The translations under genes were made by a program, and so were the position numbers. 64,000 nucleotides of DNA from Streptomyces sp. WMMC940 (GTDB lineage Bacteria > Actinomycetota > Actinomycetes > Streptomycetales > Streptomycetaceae), in contig NZ_JAPZBC010000001.1 of NCBI RefSeq assembly GCF_027460265.1, positions 1,054,001 to 1,118,000 of the forward strand, given 5' to 3'. Each line of letters begins with the position of its first letter. The stretch's first letter is position 1. Below the pieces are notes generated by a model. That model saw only the letters and a program-made list of their open reading frames with translations. It was not told the origin of the DNA and made no database searches. Of this stretch, positions 1-8,534 are shown piece after piece.

Positions 1-306
1 CACGAGGAGCCCGGTGCGGGCGGTGCGGGCGTCGGGGTCCGGGTCGAGCAGGGACGGTCCGTGCTTGTGGCGCGGGTCGAGTACGTAGCGGGCGCCGGTC
101 TCGACGGTGACCGCGAGCCCGAGGTCGGCGAGGCGGCCGGCGAGCCGGCGGGTGCGCGTGCCGAGGTCGGGGGCGAGGGGGTCGAGGTGCATGTGGTCGA
201 GGGTGAGGCCGACGCCGTCGTAGCCGAGGTCGGCGAGCAGGAGGAGGGCGTCGTCGAGGCGCAGGTCGGTGAGGCCGTTGGTTCCGTAGCCGAGACGCAG
301 GCTCAT
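1..306 (-). CDS. sugar phosphate isomerase/epimerase-like TIM-barrel protein, partial (window edge)
   Basis: The first 102 residues are visible; the rest lies beyond base 1. The protein opens MSLRLGYGTNGLTDLRLDDA and continues with LADLGYDGVGLTLDHMHLDP, the usual first strands of xylose-isomerase-like TIM barrels (AP endonuclease 2 fold). Its ATG overlaps the stop of the upstream UbiA gene as ATGA, so the two are translationally coupled. Its position after an inositol-phosphate-synthase-like gene and a UbiA gene fits the isomerase (EboE-like) member of ebo-type operons. The substrate is unknown. Confidence 0.8.
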   Translation of the reverse strand, partial: MSLRLGYGTNGLTDLRLDDALLLLADLGYDGVGLTLDHMHLDPLAPDLGTRTRRLAGRLADLGLAVTVETGARYVLDPRHKHGPSLLDPDPDARTARTGLLV

Positions 307-2204
307 GTGGGGCTCACCTTCCGTGCGAGTCGGCGGGCGAGGGGGGCGAGTCCCAGGAGGGCGAGTCCCGTGCCGGGCGCTCCGGCGCGGGCGGCGAGGG
401 CGGCCTGCAGCGGGATCACGGCGCGGATGCCGGCGGCGACGGCGCGCTGGGTGAGGAGCGGGGACGGGTTGAGGGCGGCGTGGAGGAGGGGGGCGAGGGC
501 GGTGCGGGCGTAGACGAGGCCGGTGAACGCGACGGGTGTCTGCTCCACGGGGGGCCGTCCCCGGGCGGCGGCGTGCAGGGCGTGGCGAGTGGTGGCGGCC
601 GTGACCGCGACGCCGGTCGCCAGCGCCGCGAGGGGCGCGGTGGTGGAGCCGCCCTGGGTCTCGTGGCGGGACACGGTGGTGACGGCGTACGTGTGGGCTG
701 CGAGGAGTCCCGCGTGCGGGAGTGCGGCGCGCAGGGCCGGGGTGGTGTCCCGGGGTCGGGTGGCCGCCGCCCCGAGGAGGAGGTCCAGGGCGCGGGCGCA
801 GGCCATCGCGGCGGGGCCGACGGCCGTGTGCTTCAGGCGCAGGTCGTACGCCCAGACCGCGACGGCGAGGGTGGTGGCGACGGTGAGCGGGGCCCGGCCC
901 GCGCGGGCGGCGAGCGCGAGTCCGGTGGAGGTCAGGGCGCCCGCGGCGGCCAGAGCGGCGGCCGCGCTGACGCGGCCGGACGGGATGGGCCGGTGGGGGC
1001 GGTCGACGGCGTCCTCGTCCCGGTCGCTCCAGTCGTTGAGGGCCATGCCCGCTTCGTAGAGGCAGAGGGAGGTGCCGATGGCGAGCAGGGTGCGGCGGGA
1101 GGGACGGGCCCCGGCGGCCGCGACGCCGGCGAGCGCGTCGCCGGGGACGGTGAACAGGGCGGACACGCGCAGCAGTTCGGCCCACGCGGTGAGCCGCCCG
1201 GGGCGCGGGCCGCCGGTGGGCCGGCCATCGGCGTGCGGGCCACCCGTGGGCGCGCCGCCGGAAGCCGCACCATCGACAGGCGTCGCATCAGCACGCGGAC
1301 CGCCCGGGCGCCGACCGCCCGCGGGTGTTGTGTCGACGCGCCGACCGCCGGCATGCGGACCGCCGACGGGTGTTGTGCCGACGCGCTCAGCACGGTCCGG
1401 GCCACCGGAACCCCCACCGTCGGCAGGCGTCGCATCAGCACGCGGACCGCCCGGGCACCGACCGCCCGCGGGTGTTGTACCGGCGCGCCGACCGCCGGCA
1501 TGCGGACCGCCGACGGGTGTTGTGCCGACGCGCTCAGCACGGTCCGGGCCACCGGAACCCCCACCGTCGGCAGGCGTCGCATCAGCACGCGGACCGCCCG
1601 GGCACCGACCGTCCGCGGGTGTTGTGTCGACGCGCTCTGCACGGTGCGGGCCGCCGGAGCGCCGGCTGTGGGAACGCGGAACGTCGGTGGGCGTCGTACC
1701 GGTACTCGGACTTTCCGCGCCCGGATCGCCGGAACCAGGGCCGCCGGGGTGGGAACCGCCAACAGCTGTTGTGTCGGCGCGCGGGCCCCGGGAGGCGGGA
1801 CCGCAAGGACCAGCACCATCGGCAGGTGCATGGCCGAAGCGGCCGCGCCCGGCATCCCCCGCTCCCCCGGCGGCCGTGCCTCCGCCCCGGGCGGGCGCCG
1901 TCGTGGGCGGCGGGAACTCGGGGGCACGCCGGGCACGCTCGTCCGTGCCGCCGTGGCCGAGGCCGGCCGAGGCCGGGACGGACGGGCAAGGGCGTTCGTG
2001 CGGCACGCCGTCGCCACCCGCCTCACGGTCCGGGCCCGGACCGTCGGCGGCACGCTCGTCTGTGCCCCGGCCGGGGCCGACCGGCGTGCCGCGCAGGGCG
2101 CCGAAGAGGACCGCGAGGCCGGCCGCAGCCGGCGCGCCGAGAAGCCCCAGGGTGCGCGCGGCTCCCGGCGTCGCGGGGGCGGCCGGGGAGCGGCGCCGCG
2201 TCAT
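303..2204 (-). CDS. UbiA-family prenyltransferase with long repetitive N-terminal extension
   Basis: The membrane prenyltransferase core occupies roughly the last 330 of 633 residues. It contains the first Asp-rich motif NDWSDRDEDAVD followed by RPHRPIPSGRVS, and several hydrophobic helices; a second DxxxD motif is not obvious. The ATG at 2204 overlaps the upstream stop as ATGA. About 280 residues precede the core: one hydrophobic stretch (LGLLGAPAAAGLAVLFGAL) and then Gly/Pro/Arg/Thr repeats built from a 49-residue unit (see the repeat at 1351). Family members are usually near 300-330 residues, so the extension is unusual and may be disordered. In ebo-type operons a UbiA protein (EboC) is thought to attach an isoprenoid to a polar precursor. 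The role here is inferred from context. Confidence 0.8.
   Translation of the reverse strand: MTRRRSPAAPATPGAARTLGLLGAPAAAGLAVLFGALRGTPVGPGRGTDERAADGPGPDREAGGDGVPHERPCPSVPASAGLGHGGTDERARRAPEFPPPTTAPARGGGTAAGGAGDAGRGRFGHAPADGAGPCGPASRGPRADTTAVGGSHPGGPGSGDPGAESPSTGTTPTDVPRSHSRRSGGPHRAERVDTTPADGRCPGGPRADATPADGGGSGGPDRAERVGTTPVGGPHAGGRRAGTTPAGGRCPGGPRADATPADGGGSGGPDRAERVGTTPVGGPHAGGRRVDTTPAGGRRPGGPRADATPVDGAASGGAPTGGPHADGRPTGGPRPGRLTAWAELLRVSALFTVPGDALAGVAAAGARPSRRTLLAIGTSLCLYEAGMALNDWSDRDEDAVDRPHRPIPSGRVSAAAALAAAGALTSTGLALAARAGRAPLTVATTLAVAVWAYDLRLKHTAVGPAAMACARALDLLLGAAATRPRDTTPALRAALPHAGLLAAHTYAVTTVSRHETQGGSTTAPLAALATGVAVTAATTRHALHAAARGRPPVEQTPVAFTGLVYARTALAPLLHAALNPSPLLTQRAVAAGIRAVIPLQAALAARAGAPGTGLALLGLAPLARRLARKVSPT
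1323..1645. repeat. 147-bp in-frame tandem repeat inside the UbiA gene
   Basis: The sequence GCATGCGGAC begins at 1351 and again at 1498, an exact period of 147 bp (49 codons), and a partial third unit follows. The shorter motif GGGTGTTGT recurs at about 1323, 1369, 1470, 1516 and 1617, so each unit is itself composed of related halves. The repeat keeps the reading frame open and encodes alternating TTPVGG / TTPAGG and RADATPADG segments. Confidence 0.9.
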
Positions 2205-3325
2205 CGGACGTTCCGGAGGTGGCCGGCGAAGGCGACGAGGGTCGCGTACTGGTCGGCGAGCGCCGCGGGGGCCGCGGGGTCGGGGTCCTTGAAGTAGAAG
2301 GCGAGTTGTGGGAGTGGGCCGGAGAGGCCGGCTTCGTGGGCGCGGGCGGTGAGCCGGGCGAGGTCGAGGACAAGGGGGGCGGCGAGTGCGGAGTCGCAGC
2401 CCTGCCAGGTGGTCTGCAGGACCATGCGGCTGCCGAGGAAGCCGTCGAAGGCGACGTGGTCCCAGGCGGTCTTCCAGTCGCCGAGGGCGGGGACGTCGTC
2501 GATGTGTACCTCGCCCTCGGGCGTGGTGCCGAGAGTGTCGGTGAGGACGCGTTCCTTGCCCGCGTTCTTCGCGGCGGCCGCGGCGGGGTCGGCGAGGGCC
2601 GCTCCGTCCCCGCCGCCGAGCAGGTTGGTGCCGGACCATGCCCGTACGGTCAGGGCGCGCTGGACGAACATGGGGGCGAGCACGGAGCGGAGCAGCGTCT
2701 GGCCGGTCTTGCCGTCGCGGCCGGCGTGGGGAAGTCCGGCGGCGCGGGCGGCGTCCTCGAGGGCGGGGGTGCGCAGCCCGGTGGAGGGGGTGAAGTTGAC
2801 GTAGGGGCTTTTGGCCTCGATGGCCGCGGCGGCGTAGAGGGAGCTGGCGGGCAGGCGGGCCGAGCCGGGTGCGGGGGCCGGTTCGGTGGAGGCGGCGTTG
2901 ACGACGACGGCGCGGGCGAGGTCGTGGCGCCGGACGAAAGCGGTGATGTCGGCGGCGAAGGCGGTGATGAGTTCGTCGTCGGTTCGGGTGTCGCCGGGGA
3001 GGGGGCCGCCGGTGCGGATCTCCTCGTCGGCGGCGGTGAGTTCGGCCCGCAGCGCGGTGGGCAGTCCGTGCGGCAGGACGCCGCCGGCGGCGAGGTGTTC
3101 GGCGCGTTTGGGCAGGGGACAGGCGGTGGTGTCGTGGCCGCCGAAGACGAGGGATGACAACGATGGCAGACCTGCCGCGGCGAACGGCGGGGTTTCCGTC
3201 ACCATGCCGGTGGCCGGGTGGAGTCCGGCGGCCACGGCCGCGCATCCGGTGATCGCTGTGGTGGCGACGGATCCGCGGGCTCCGATCAGCCAGACTCCGG
3301 TGCGGCGTTCGTCGGTGTTCGTCAC
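2201..3325 (-). CDS. inositol-3-phosphate synthase-like protein
   Basis: The 374-residue protein starts with a Rossmann segment, VWLIGARGSVATTAITG, and carries the FGGHDTTACPLPKRAEHLA and FTPSTGLRTPALEDAAR regions typical of the myo-inositol-1-phosphate synthase family, followed by the dimerisation/catalytic half (GGDGAALADP, YFKDPDP). It would bind NAD and cyclise a sugar phosphate. It is the first gene of the visible operon and its stop overlaps the UbiA start (ATGA). In this setting it probably makes a cyclitol-type precursor for the prenyltransferase rather than bulk inositol phosphate; that is inference. A perfect hairpin lies between it and the upstream gene. Confidence 0.85.
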   Translation of the reverse strand: MTNTDERRTGVWLIGARGSVATTAITGCAAVAAGLHPATGMVTETPPFAAAGLPSLSSLVFGGHDTTACPLPKRAEHLAAGGVLPHGLPTALRAELTAADEEIRTGGPLPGDTRTDDELITAFAADITAFVRRHDLARAVVVNAASTEPAPAPGSARLPASSLYAAAAIEAKSPYVNFTPSTGLRTPALEDAARAAGLPHAGRDGKTGQTLLRSVLAPMFVQRALTVRAWSGTNLLGGGDGAALADPAAAAAKNAGKERVLTDTLGTTPEGEVHIDDVPALGDWKTAWDHVAFDGFLGSRMVLQTTWQGCDSALAAPLVLDLARLTARAHEAGLSGPLPQLAFYFKDPDPAAPAALADQYATLVAFAGHLRNVR

Positions 3326-3352
3326 GGGCTGCCTCCCTGCGTGCTGTGGTGG

Positions 3353-3391
3353 GGCGGCGGGCGGGGGTACGGCGTCTCCCCGCCCGCCGCC
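3353..3391 (-). terminator. factor-independent-type terminator hairpin
   Basis: A perfect 14-bp GC stem (3353-3366 with 3378-3391, 11-nt loop) lies 26 nt after the stop of the multidomain sugar-dehydrogenase/ThuA gene and 28 nt before the ATG of the inositol-phosphate-synthase-like gene. There is no T-run, as is common in Streptomyces. It should separate the two transcripts. Confidence 0.75.
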
Positions 3392-3416
3392 GGCTTGTGG
3401 TCCGGCAGGGGCCGCC

Positions 3417-6400
3417 CTACGACGACGAGGGCAGCTCCTTGAGCTGGATGTTGCGGAAGGAGACCTGGTCGTCGGCGCCGTGGTTCTGGATGCCGATGTG
3501 GCCGTCCTTCAGGCTGCGTGCCGGGTCGGTGTTGGTGAAGTCGTTGATCTTCGCTCCGTTGAGGAAGACCTGGAGCCGTTCGCCCTGGACCTTGATCTCG
3601 TAGCTGTTCCACTGACCGGGCGGCCGCAGCACCCGGTCGCGGGCCTTGAGGTCGGCGGACTTGAATCCGTAGACGGCCCCGGTGGTGCGGTCGGGGGCGT
3701 CGGTGGCGTCGATCTGGATCTCGTAGCCGTTGTTCACGGCCGACCAGGGGTCGTCGGAGGCGGGGAAGCCGACGAAGACTCCGGAGTTGTCGTCGCCGTC
3801 GAGTTTCCAGTCGAGCTTGAGGGAGTAGGACTTCAGCTCCTTGGCCTGGTACCAGAGCATGCCCATGCCGCCCTCGGTGCGCAGTTCGCCGTCGACGACG
3901 TTGAACGTGCCGGGTCCGGCCTGCTTCCAGCCTTCGAGGGTGTGGCCGTTGAACAGGTCGCGGTAGCCGGTGGCGGGCTTGCAGTCGGCGTTGACCTGGC
4001 CGGAGGCGTAGCGCAGTCCGCCGAGCAGGTGCTGCCGGAAGGCTGGCTCCGCGTAGGACTCCTTGGTGTGTCCGCCGCCGGTGTAGAAGGAGCGGCCGCC
4101 CTCGTAGGTCTGGCACCAGGCGATCGGGTGGTCGCCCAACATGGTGCCGCCCTGGTAGGTGGTCTCGTCCAGGGTGGCGAGGATGCGGGCCTGGCCGCGG
4201 GGGTTGGTGCGGTAGTTGTACCACTCGTCGGTGCGCTCCCAGGCAGTGTCGAGGTGGGAGGTGGCGGGGTGGTCGTGGTCCTCGACGCGGACGGTGGCCT
4301 TCTGGATCTGCGGGTGGGAGTGGAAGTGGGCGCCGACGAGGCCGCCGTAGAACTCCCAGTCGTACTCGGTGTCGGCGGCCGCGTGGACGCCCATGTAGCC
4401 GCCGCCGGCGGCGACGTAGTTCTCGAACGCCTTCTGCTGCTCGGCGCCCAGGACGTCGCCGGTGGTGGAGAGGAAGACGACGGCGTCGTAGCGGGCGAGG
4501 TTGGCGGTGGTGAACTGGCCGGCTTCCTCGGTGGCGTCGACGGTGATGTTGCTGCCGGTGCCGAGTTCCTTCAGAGCGGCGATGCCGGACGGGATGGAGT
4601 CGTGGCGGAAGCCTGCCGTCTTGGAGAAGACGAGGACCCGTTTGGCGTTCCGGTCGACGGGGGTGCTGGAGAGTTCGAAGTCGTCGACGTCGTAGAGGGC
4701 TCCGACTCCGCCCTTGAAGACGAGGAACAGTTCGGTGGTCTTCCTGGGTACGGCGCGCAGCGGCACGTCGACGTCCTGGAAGGTCTCCCAGCCGCCGGTG
4801 ACCGGTACGGGGGCGGAGCCGAGGAGGGTGCCGCCTGCGGAGCCGGTGCGAACCTCGAGGAAGCCGCCGGCGCCGCCGGAGGAGACGCGGGCGGTGAGCT
4901 TGGTGGTGCCGGTGAGGTTGTACGGCTTGAAGGAGATCCAGTCGCCGTCGTGGACGTCGCCGACGGTCCTGCCGCCGTTGGCGGGTGCCTTGTCGATGAC
5001 GCTGATGCCGGACTGGGCGGTGAAGTGCTCGGCCTGGCGGTGGCGGGGCTGGAGCTGCGCCTGGTCGTGGCCGGTGAGTGCGGCCTGGCCGCCGCCTCCG
5101 CCGTCGGTGTACTCGGCGTCGAAGACGCCGAAGATGTTGGCGTTGGGGTCGTGGCCGCCGTCTGCGGAGGTCTTGATGGTGCCGGTGCAGCCGTTGGCGG
5201 AGGTGACGGGGTGGCCGTGGCTGTCGTGCCCGAGGATGTAGGTGACCTTGACCTTGGCGCAGTCGACGGTGCCGTCCTCGGGGTCGGTGACCCTCACCTT
5301 GAAGGGGACCTCGTCGCCGAAGCTGAACAGGGCTCCCTCGGCGGGGAGTTCCAGGGTGACCTTGGGTGCGGTGTTGCCGACGACGACCTGGACGCCGGCC
5401 GATCCGGTGCGTCCGGTGGGGTCCTCGGCGGTGACGGTGGCGGTGTAGGTGCCGTTCTTGCGGTAGGTGTGGGTGGGATCGGGGGCGGTGGAGGTGCGGC
5501 CGTCGCCGAAGTCCCAGCTGTAGGTGAGGGCGTCGCCGTCGGCGTCGGCCGTGCCGGCCGAGGAGAACGCGACACGGAGCGGCGCCTTGCCGGAAGTCTT
5601 GTTGGCGGTGGCCTCGGCGACGGGTGAGCGGCCGCCGGTGGCGTTCTCGATGCGGTAGAGCGCGGAGTGCTCGTCGCCGCCGAACCAGGCGGTGCCGTAG
5701 TCGAGGACGTAGAGCGCGCCGTCGGGGCCGAAGCTCATGTCCATGATCTGCGTCCCGGTCCAGGGGACGGGGGTGACGGACCGGACGGTGCCGTCGGCGC
5801 CGTGTTCGATGCGCTTGATCCAGCGGCGGCCGAACTCGCCGGCGAAGAAGTCGCCGTCGTAGGCCTCGGGGAACTTCACCGGGGAGTCGAGGTCGGGGTC
5901 GTAGTGGTAGACGGGTCCGCCCATGGGGGACTCGGAGCCGGTGCCGAACTCGGGTACGGAGCCGCCGTCGTAGGGGATCCAGGCGGGTTCGGCGGGCGGG
6001 AGGTCGACGAGACCGGTGTTGTGCGGCGAGTCGTTCTCGAGGGCGGCGCAGTCGTACGTCGCGCCGGACACCTTGGTGGCGAAGTCGTAGTCGACGTACG
6101 GGTCGTTGTCGCCGGTGCAGAACGGCCAGCCGAAGTTCCCGGGTTTGGTGATGCGGGCGAACTCGACCTGTCCGGCCGGTCCGCGCTCGGGGTCGGCGGC
6201 GCCGGCGTCGGGCCCGTACTCGCCGACGTAGGCGATACCGGTCCTCTTGTCGACGCTGAAGCGGAACGGGTTGCGGAAGCCCATCGCGTAGATCTCGGGC
6301 CGGGTCCTGGCCGTGCCCGGGGCGAAGAGGTTGCCGTCGGGGACGGTGTAGCTGCCGTCGTCGGCGACCTTGATGCGGAGGATCTTGCCGCGGAGGTCGT

Positions 6401-7130
6401 TGGTGCTGCCGGAGGTGCGGCGGGCGTCGTAGGCCGGGTTGCGGTCGGGGCGGTCGTCGATGGGGGTGTAGCCGTCGGAGGCGAACGGGTTGGAGTCGTC
6501 GCCGGTCGACAGGTACAGGTTGCCCTGGGCGTCGAAGTCGATGTCACCGCCGACGTGGCAGCAGATGCCGCGGGTGGCGGGAATGTCGATGACCTTCTTC
6601 TCGCTGGCGTTGTCGAGGGTGCCGTCGGCCTTGAGCACGAAGCGGGAGAGCCGGTTGACGCCTTCGTACTCGGCGAAGTCGGCGGCGGTGCCCTCGTCGG
6701 GGGCGTCGCCGGCGGGGGTGTCCAGCGGGGGTGCGTAGTAGAGGTAGATCGCCCGGTTCTGGGCGAAGCCCGGGTCTATGCCGACGCCCTGTAGGCCCTC
6801 CTCGTCGTGCGAGTAGACGGGGACGTTACCGATGACGCGGGTGCTGCCGGCGGAGTCGGTCATGCGCAGCTCGCCGTCGCGGGAGGTGTGCAGGACGCTG
6901 CGGTCGGGCAGTACGGCGAGCGACATGGGCTCGCCGACCTCGGGCTCGCCCTTGGCGAGGGTCACCTGCTGGAACTCTTCGGCCGCGGCGGGTGCCGCGT
7001 CGTCGGCGGGCGCGAGGGCGCCGGCGGGGGCGGCGAGGGTGAGGGAGGTCGCGGCGAGCAGGCCGCAGGTGAGGAGCGCGAGGCCCTTTCTGACTCGGGT
7101 TCGTCGTGCTCCGGGACGTGTTGTGTGCAC
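3417..7130 (-). CDS. secreted multidomain carbohydrate protein: GSDH propeller, PKD, CBM6-like, ThuA, DUF1080
   Basis: The 1237-residue protein has an N-terminal signal peptide (RRTRVRKGLALLTCGLLAA, cleavage near residue 38). Domains in order: a glucose/sorbosone-dehydrogenase-type beta-propeller (about 55-490; EEGLQGVGIDPGF, GSTNDLRGKILRI, MGFRNPFRFSVD); a PKD domain (about 490-580; YSWDFGDGRTS); a further beta domain; a CBM6-like domain (about 660-800); a ThuA/trehalose-utilisation domain (about 805-1020; FSKTAGFRHDSIP, GYMGVHAA); and a C-terminal DUF1080 domain (about 1040-1237; LFNGHTLEGW, DDNSGVFVGFP). DUF1080 proteins are now linked to 3-keto-glycoside cleavage, and GSDH propellers are PQQ-type oxidoreductases. 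It probably acts outside the cell on glycosides. Its upstream region shares a motif with the ROK gene promoter. Confidence 0.88.
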   Translation of the reverse strand: MHTTRPGARRTRVRKGLALLTCGLLAATSLTLAAPAGALAPADDAAPAAAEEFQQVTLAKGEPEVGEPMSLAVLPDRSVLHTSRDGELRMTDSAGSTRVIGNVPVYSHDEEGLQGVGIDPGFAQNRAIYLYYAPPLDTPAGDAPDEGTAADFAEYEGVNRLSRFVLKADGTLDNASEKKVIDIPATRGICCHVGGDIDFDAQGNLYLSTGDDSNPFASDGYTPIDDRPDRNPAYDARRTSGSTNDLRGKILRIKVADDGSYTVPDGNLFAPGTARTRPEIYAMGFRNPFRFSVDKRTGIAYVGEYGPDAGAADPERGPAGQVEFARITKPGNFGWPFCTGDNDPYVDYDFATKVSGATYDCAALENDSPHNTGLVDLPPAEPAWIPYDGGSVPEFGTGSESPMGGPVYHYDPDLDSPVKFPEAYDGDFFAGEFGRRWIKRIEHGADGTVRSVTPVPWTGTQIMDMSFGPDGALYVLDYGTAWFGGDEHSALYRIENATGGRSPVAEATANKTSGKAPLRVAFSSAGTADADGDALTYSWDFGDGRTSTAPDPTHTYRKNGTYTATVTAEDPTGRTGSAGVQVVVGNTAPKVTLELPAEGALFSFGDEVPFKVRVTDPEDGTVDCAKVKVTYILGHDSHGHPVTSANGCTGTIKTSADGGHDPNANIFGVFDAEYTDGGGGGQAALTGHDQAQLQPRHRQAEHFTAQSGISVIDKAPANGGRTVGDVHDGDWISFKPYNLTGTTKLTARVSSGGAGGFLEVRTGSAGGTLLGSAPVPVTGGWETFQDVDVPLRAVPRKTTELFLVFKGGVGALYDVDDFELSSTPVDRNAKRVLVFSKTAGFRHDSIPSGIAALKELGTGSNITVDATEEAGQFTTANLARYDAVVFLSTTGDVLGAEQQKAFENYVAAGGGYMGVHAAADTEYDWEFYGGLVGAHFHSHPQIQKATVRVEDHDHPATSHLDTAWERTDEWYNYRTNPRGQARILATLDETTYQGGTMLGDHPIAWCQTYEGGRSFYTGGGHTKESYAEPAFRQHLLGGLRYASGQVNADCKPATGYRDLFNGHTLEGWKQAGPGTFNVVDGELRTEGGMGMLWYQAKELKSYSLKLDWKLDGDDNSGVFVGFPASDDPWSAVNNGYEIQIDATDAPDRTTGAVYGFKSADLKARDRVLRPPGQWNSYEIKVQGERLQVFLNGAKINDFTNTDPARSLKDGHIGIQNHGADDQVSFRNIQLKELPSSS

Positions 7131-7321
7131 GTGTGTCCTCCGGAATGAGCGGTCGTACGGGCGGGTGGTGCTGCCGTGCGGAAGGTCCGGGGACCGGCGT
7201 GCGCCGTCACGCTGGTCGTGTCACTCGTTCAGGACGTGAGCCGTGTTTCAAAGACCGTGTCCTGTACACCTCAGGGACGGTAGCCGGGTTCGTCCAGCGC
7301 CGAAAGCCCTTGTGCGGCGGG

Positions 7322-7354
7322 GAAGTTGAACTTCTTCCCGCATCAGGACAAAGC
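7322..7354 (-). promoter_or_regulatory. putative ROK operator/promoter upstream of the ThuA/DUF1080 gene
   Basis: GAAGTTGAACTTC (7322-7334) is a palindrome around a central G. Ten bases after it (plus-strand order) is AGGACAAAGC (7345-7354). The same AACTT and AGGACAAAGC elements, with identical spacing of 16 bases between their starts, occur at 14924-14949 upstream of the ROK gene. The site lies about 190-225 bp upstream of the GTG/ATG region of the 3417-7130 gene. Confidence 0.55.
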
Positions 7355-7375
7355 CGCTGCCAGGCAGGCCGGACC

Positions 7376-7402
7376 GCCCGGTGGCGGGTGCCGCCACCGG
7401 GC
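7376..7402 (-). terminator. hairpin terminator after the sugar isomerase gene
   Basis: A perfect 12-bp stem (7376-7387 with 7391-7402) with a 3-nt loop starts 20 nt past the stop codon of the isomerase at 7422. It is the likely end of the ROK-ABC-oxidoreductase-isomerase transcript. Confidence 0.75.
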
Positions 7403-7421
7403 TCCGACCTGCGGAAACGGG

Positions 7422-8426
7422 CTAGTCGTTGCCTCCGAAGGCCGCGTCGAACGACGCCGACGGCGGGTCGAAGTCGTACCGCTTCAGAGTGGCAAGCGCT
7501 TCCGGCGCGCCCGCCAGCCGGTCCATTCCCGCGTCCTCCCACTCGACGGACACCGGCCCGTCGTAGCCGATGGAGCGCAGCATGCGGAACACGTCCTCCC
7601 AGGGCACGTCGCCGTGGCCGGCGGACACGAAGTCCCAGCCGCGCCGCGGGTCGCCCCAGGGAAGGTGGGAGCCGAGGCGGCCGTTGCGGCCGTCGAGCCG
7701 GGTGCGGGCCTCCTTGCAGTCCACGTGGTAGATCCGGTCGCGGAAGTCGTAGAGGAAGCCGACCGGGTCGAGGTCCTGCCAGACGAAGTGGCTGGGGTCG
7801 AAGTTCAGCCCGAACGCCGTCCGCCGGTCCACGGCCTCCAGCGCGCGGTGCGTGGTCCAGTAGTCGTAGGCGATCTCGCTCGGGTGGACCTCGTGGGCGA
7901 AGTGCACGCCTTCGGCGTCGAAGACGTCGAGGACCGGGTTCCAGCGTTCGGCGAAGTCCTCGTAGCCGCGTTCGATCATCCTCTCGGGCACCGGGGGGAA
8001 CATGGCGACCAGGTGCCAGATCGACGATCCCGTGAAGCCGATGACGGTGCGGACGCCGAAGGCGGCCGCGGCCCGGGCTGTGTCCTGCAGTTCGCGGGCG
8101 GCGCGCCGCCGTACGCCCTCGGGCTCGCCGTCGCCCCAGATCCGGGCGGGCACGATCGCCCGGTGCCGTTCGTCGATCGGGTCGTCGCAGACGGCCTGGC
8201 CGACGAGGTGGTTGGAGATCGCCCAGCACTTCAGCCCGTACTTGTCGAGCAGCGCGCGCCGCCCGTCCAGGTACGAGGGGTCGGCGAGGGCCTTGTCGAC
8301 CTCGAAGTGGTCGCCCCAGCAGGCGAGTTCGAGACCGTCGTAGCCGAAGTCGCGGGCGAGCCGGCAGACCTCCTCCAGGGGCAGGTCGGCCCACTGGCCG
8401 GTGAACAGGGTGAAGGGACGGGGCAC
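7422..8426 (-). CDS. sugar phosphate isomerase/epimerase (TIM barrel)
   Basis: This 334-residue protein starts at the GTG at 8426, chosen because AGGAGG stands 8 nt before it; an upstream ATG at 8519 lacks such a site and sits inside a hairpin. It reads [19 protein letters not shown], then [20 protein letters not shown]. The likely metal-binding residues of the xylose-isomerase-like fold are in [25 protein letters not shown] and SVEWED. Such enzymes epimerise or isomerise keto- or 3-keto-sugars. It follows the Gfo/Idh/MocA oxidoreductase gene, a frequent pairing in pathways that oxidise a sugar and then rearrange it. Confidence 0.9.
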   Translation of the reverse strand: MPRPFTLFTGQWADLPLEEVCRLARDFGYDGLELACWGDHFEVDKALADPSYLDGRRALLDKYGLKCWAISNHLVGQAVCDDPIDERHRAIVPARIWGDGEPEGVRRRAARELQDTARAAAAFGVRTVIGFTGSSIWHLVAMFPPVPERMIERGYEDFAERWNPVLDVFDAEGVHFAHEVHPSEIAYDYWTTHRALEAVDRRTAFGLNFDPSHFVWQDLDPVGFLYDFRDRIYHVDCKEARTRLDGRNGRLGSHLPWGDPRRGWDFVSAGHGDVPWEDVFRMLRSIGYDGPVSVEWEDAGMDRLAGAPEALATLKRYDFDPPSASFDAAFGGND

Positions 8427-8480
8427 GGCGAGGACCTCCTCGGACGGCGACCCGCGGACCGGCGGTCCGCGGACGGGGCA

Positions 8481-8516
8481 CACCTGCGGGGAGCACCCCC
8501 GGGCTCCCCGCAGGTG
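8481..8516 (-). terminator. perfect hairpin between oxidoreductase and isomerase genes
   Basis: A perfect 14-bp stem (8481-8494 with 8503-8516, 8-nt loop) lies 18 nt after the oxidoreductase stop and 54 nt before the isomerase start. It may be a partial terminator that lowers isomerase expression, an mRNA-stability element, or a full terminator with the isomerase having its own promoter; no promoter is visible in the short gap. Confidence 0.65.
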
Positions 8517-8534
8517 CACGGGCCGGGTGGGGCG

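Noticed and set aside
1325..3157. Long plus-strand open frames of 400-600 codons across 480-3157
   Set aside because: Low-complexity Arg/Gly-rich translations opposite genuine genes; they result from GC skew and the 147-bp repeat.
303..3245. A 980-codon open frame spanning the UbiA gene and the antisense of other frames
   Set aside because: Only the part from 2204 on is real; upstream it is a shadow of the inositol-phosphate-synthase-like gene, and the ATGA overlap fixes the start.
3356..5627. 913-codon plus-strand open frame opposite the ThuA/DUF1080 gene
   Set aside because: Val/Gly/Asp-rich repetitive translation typical of the antisense of high-GC coding DNA.
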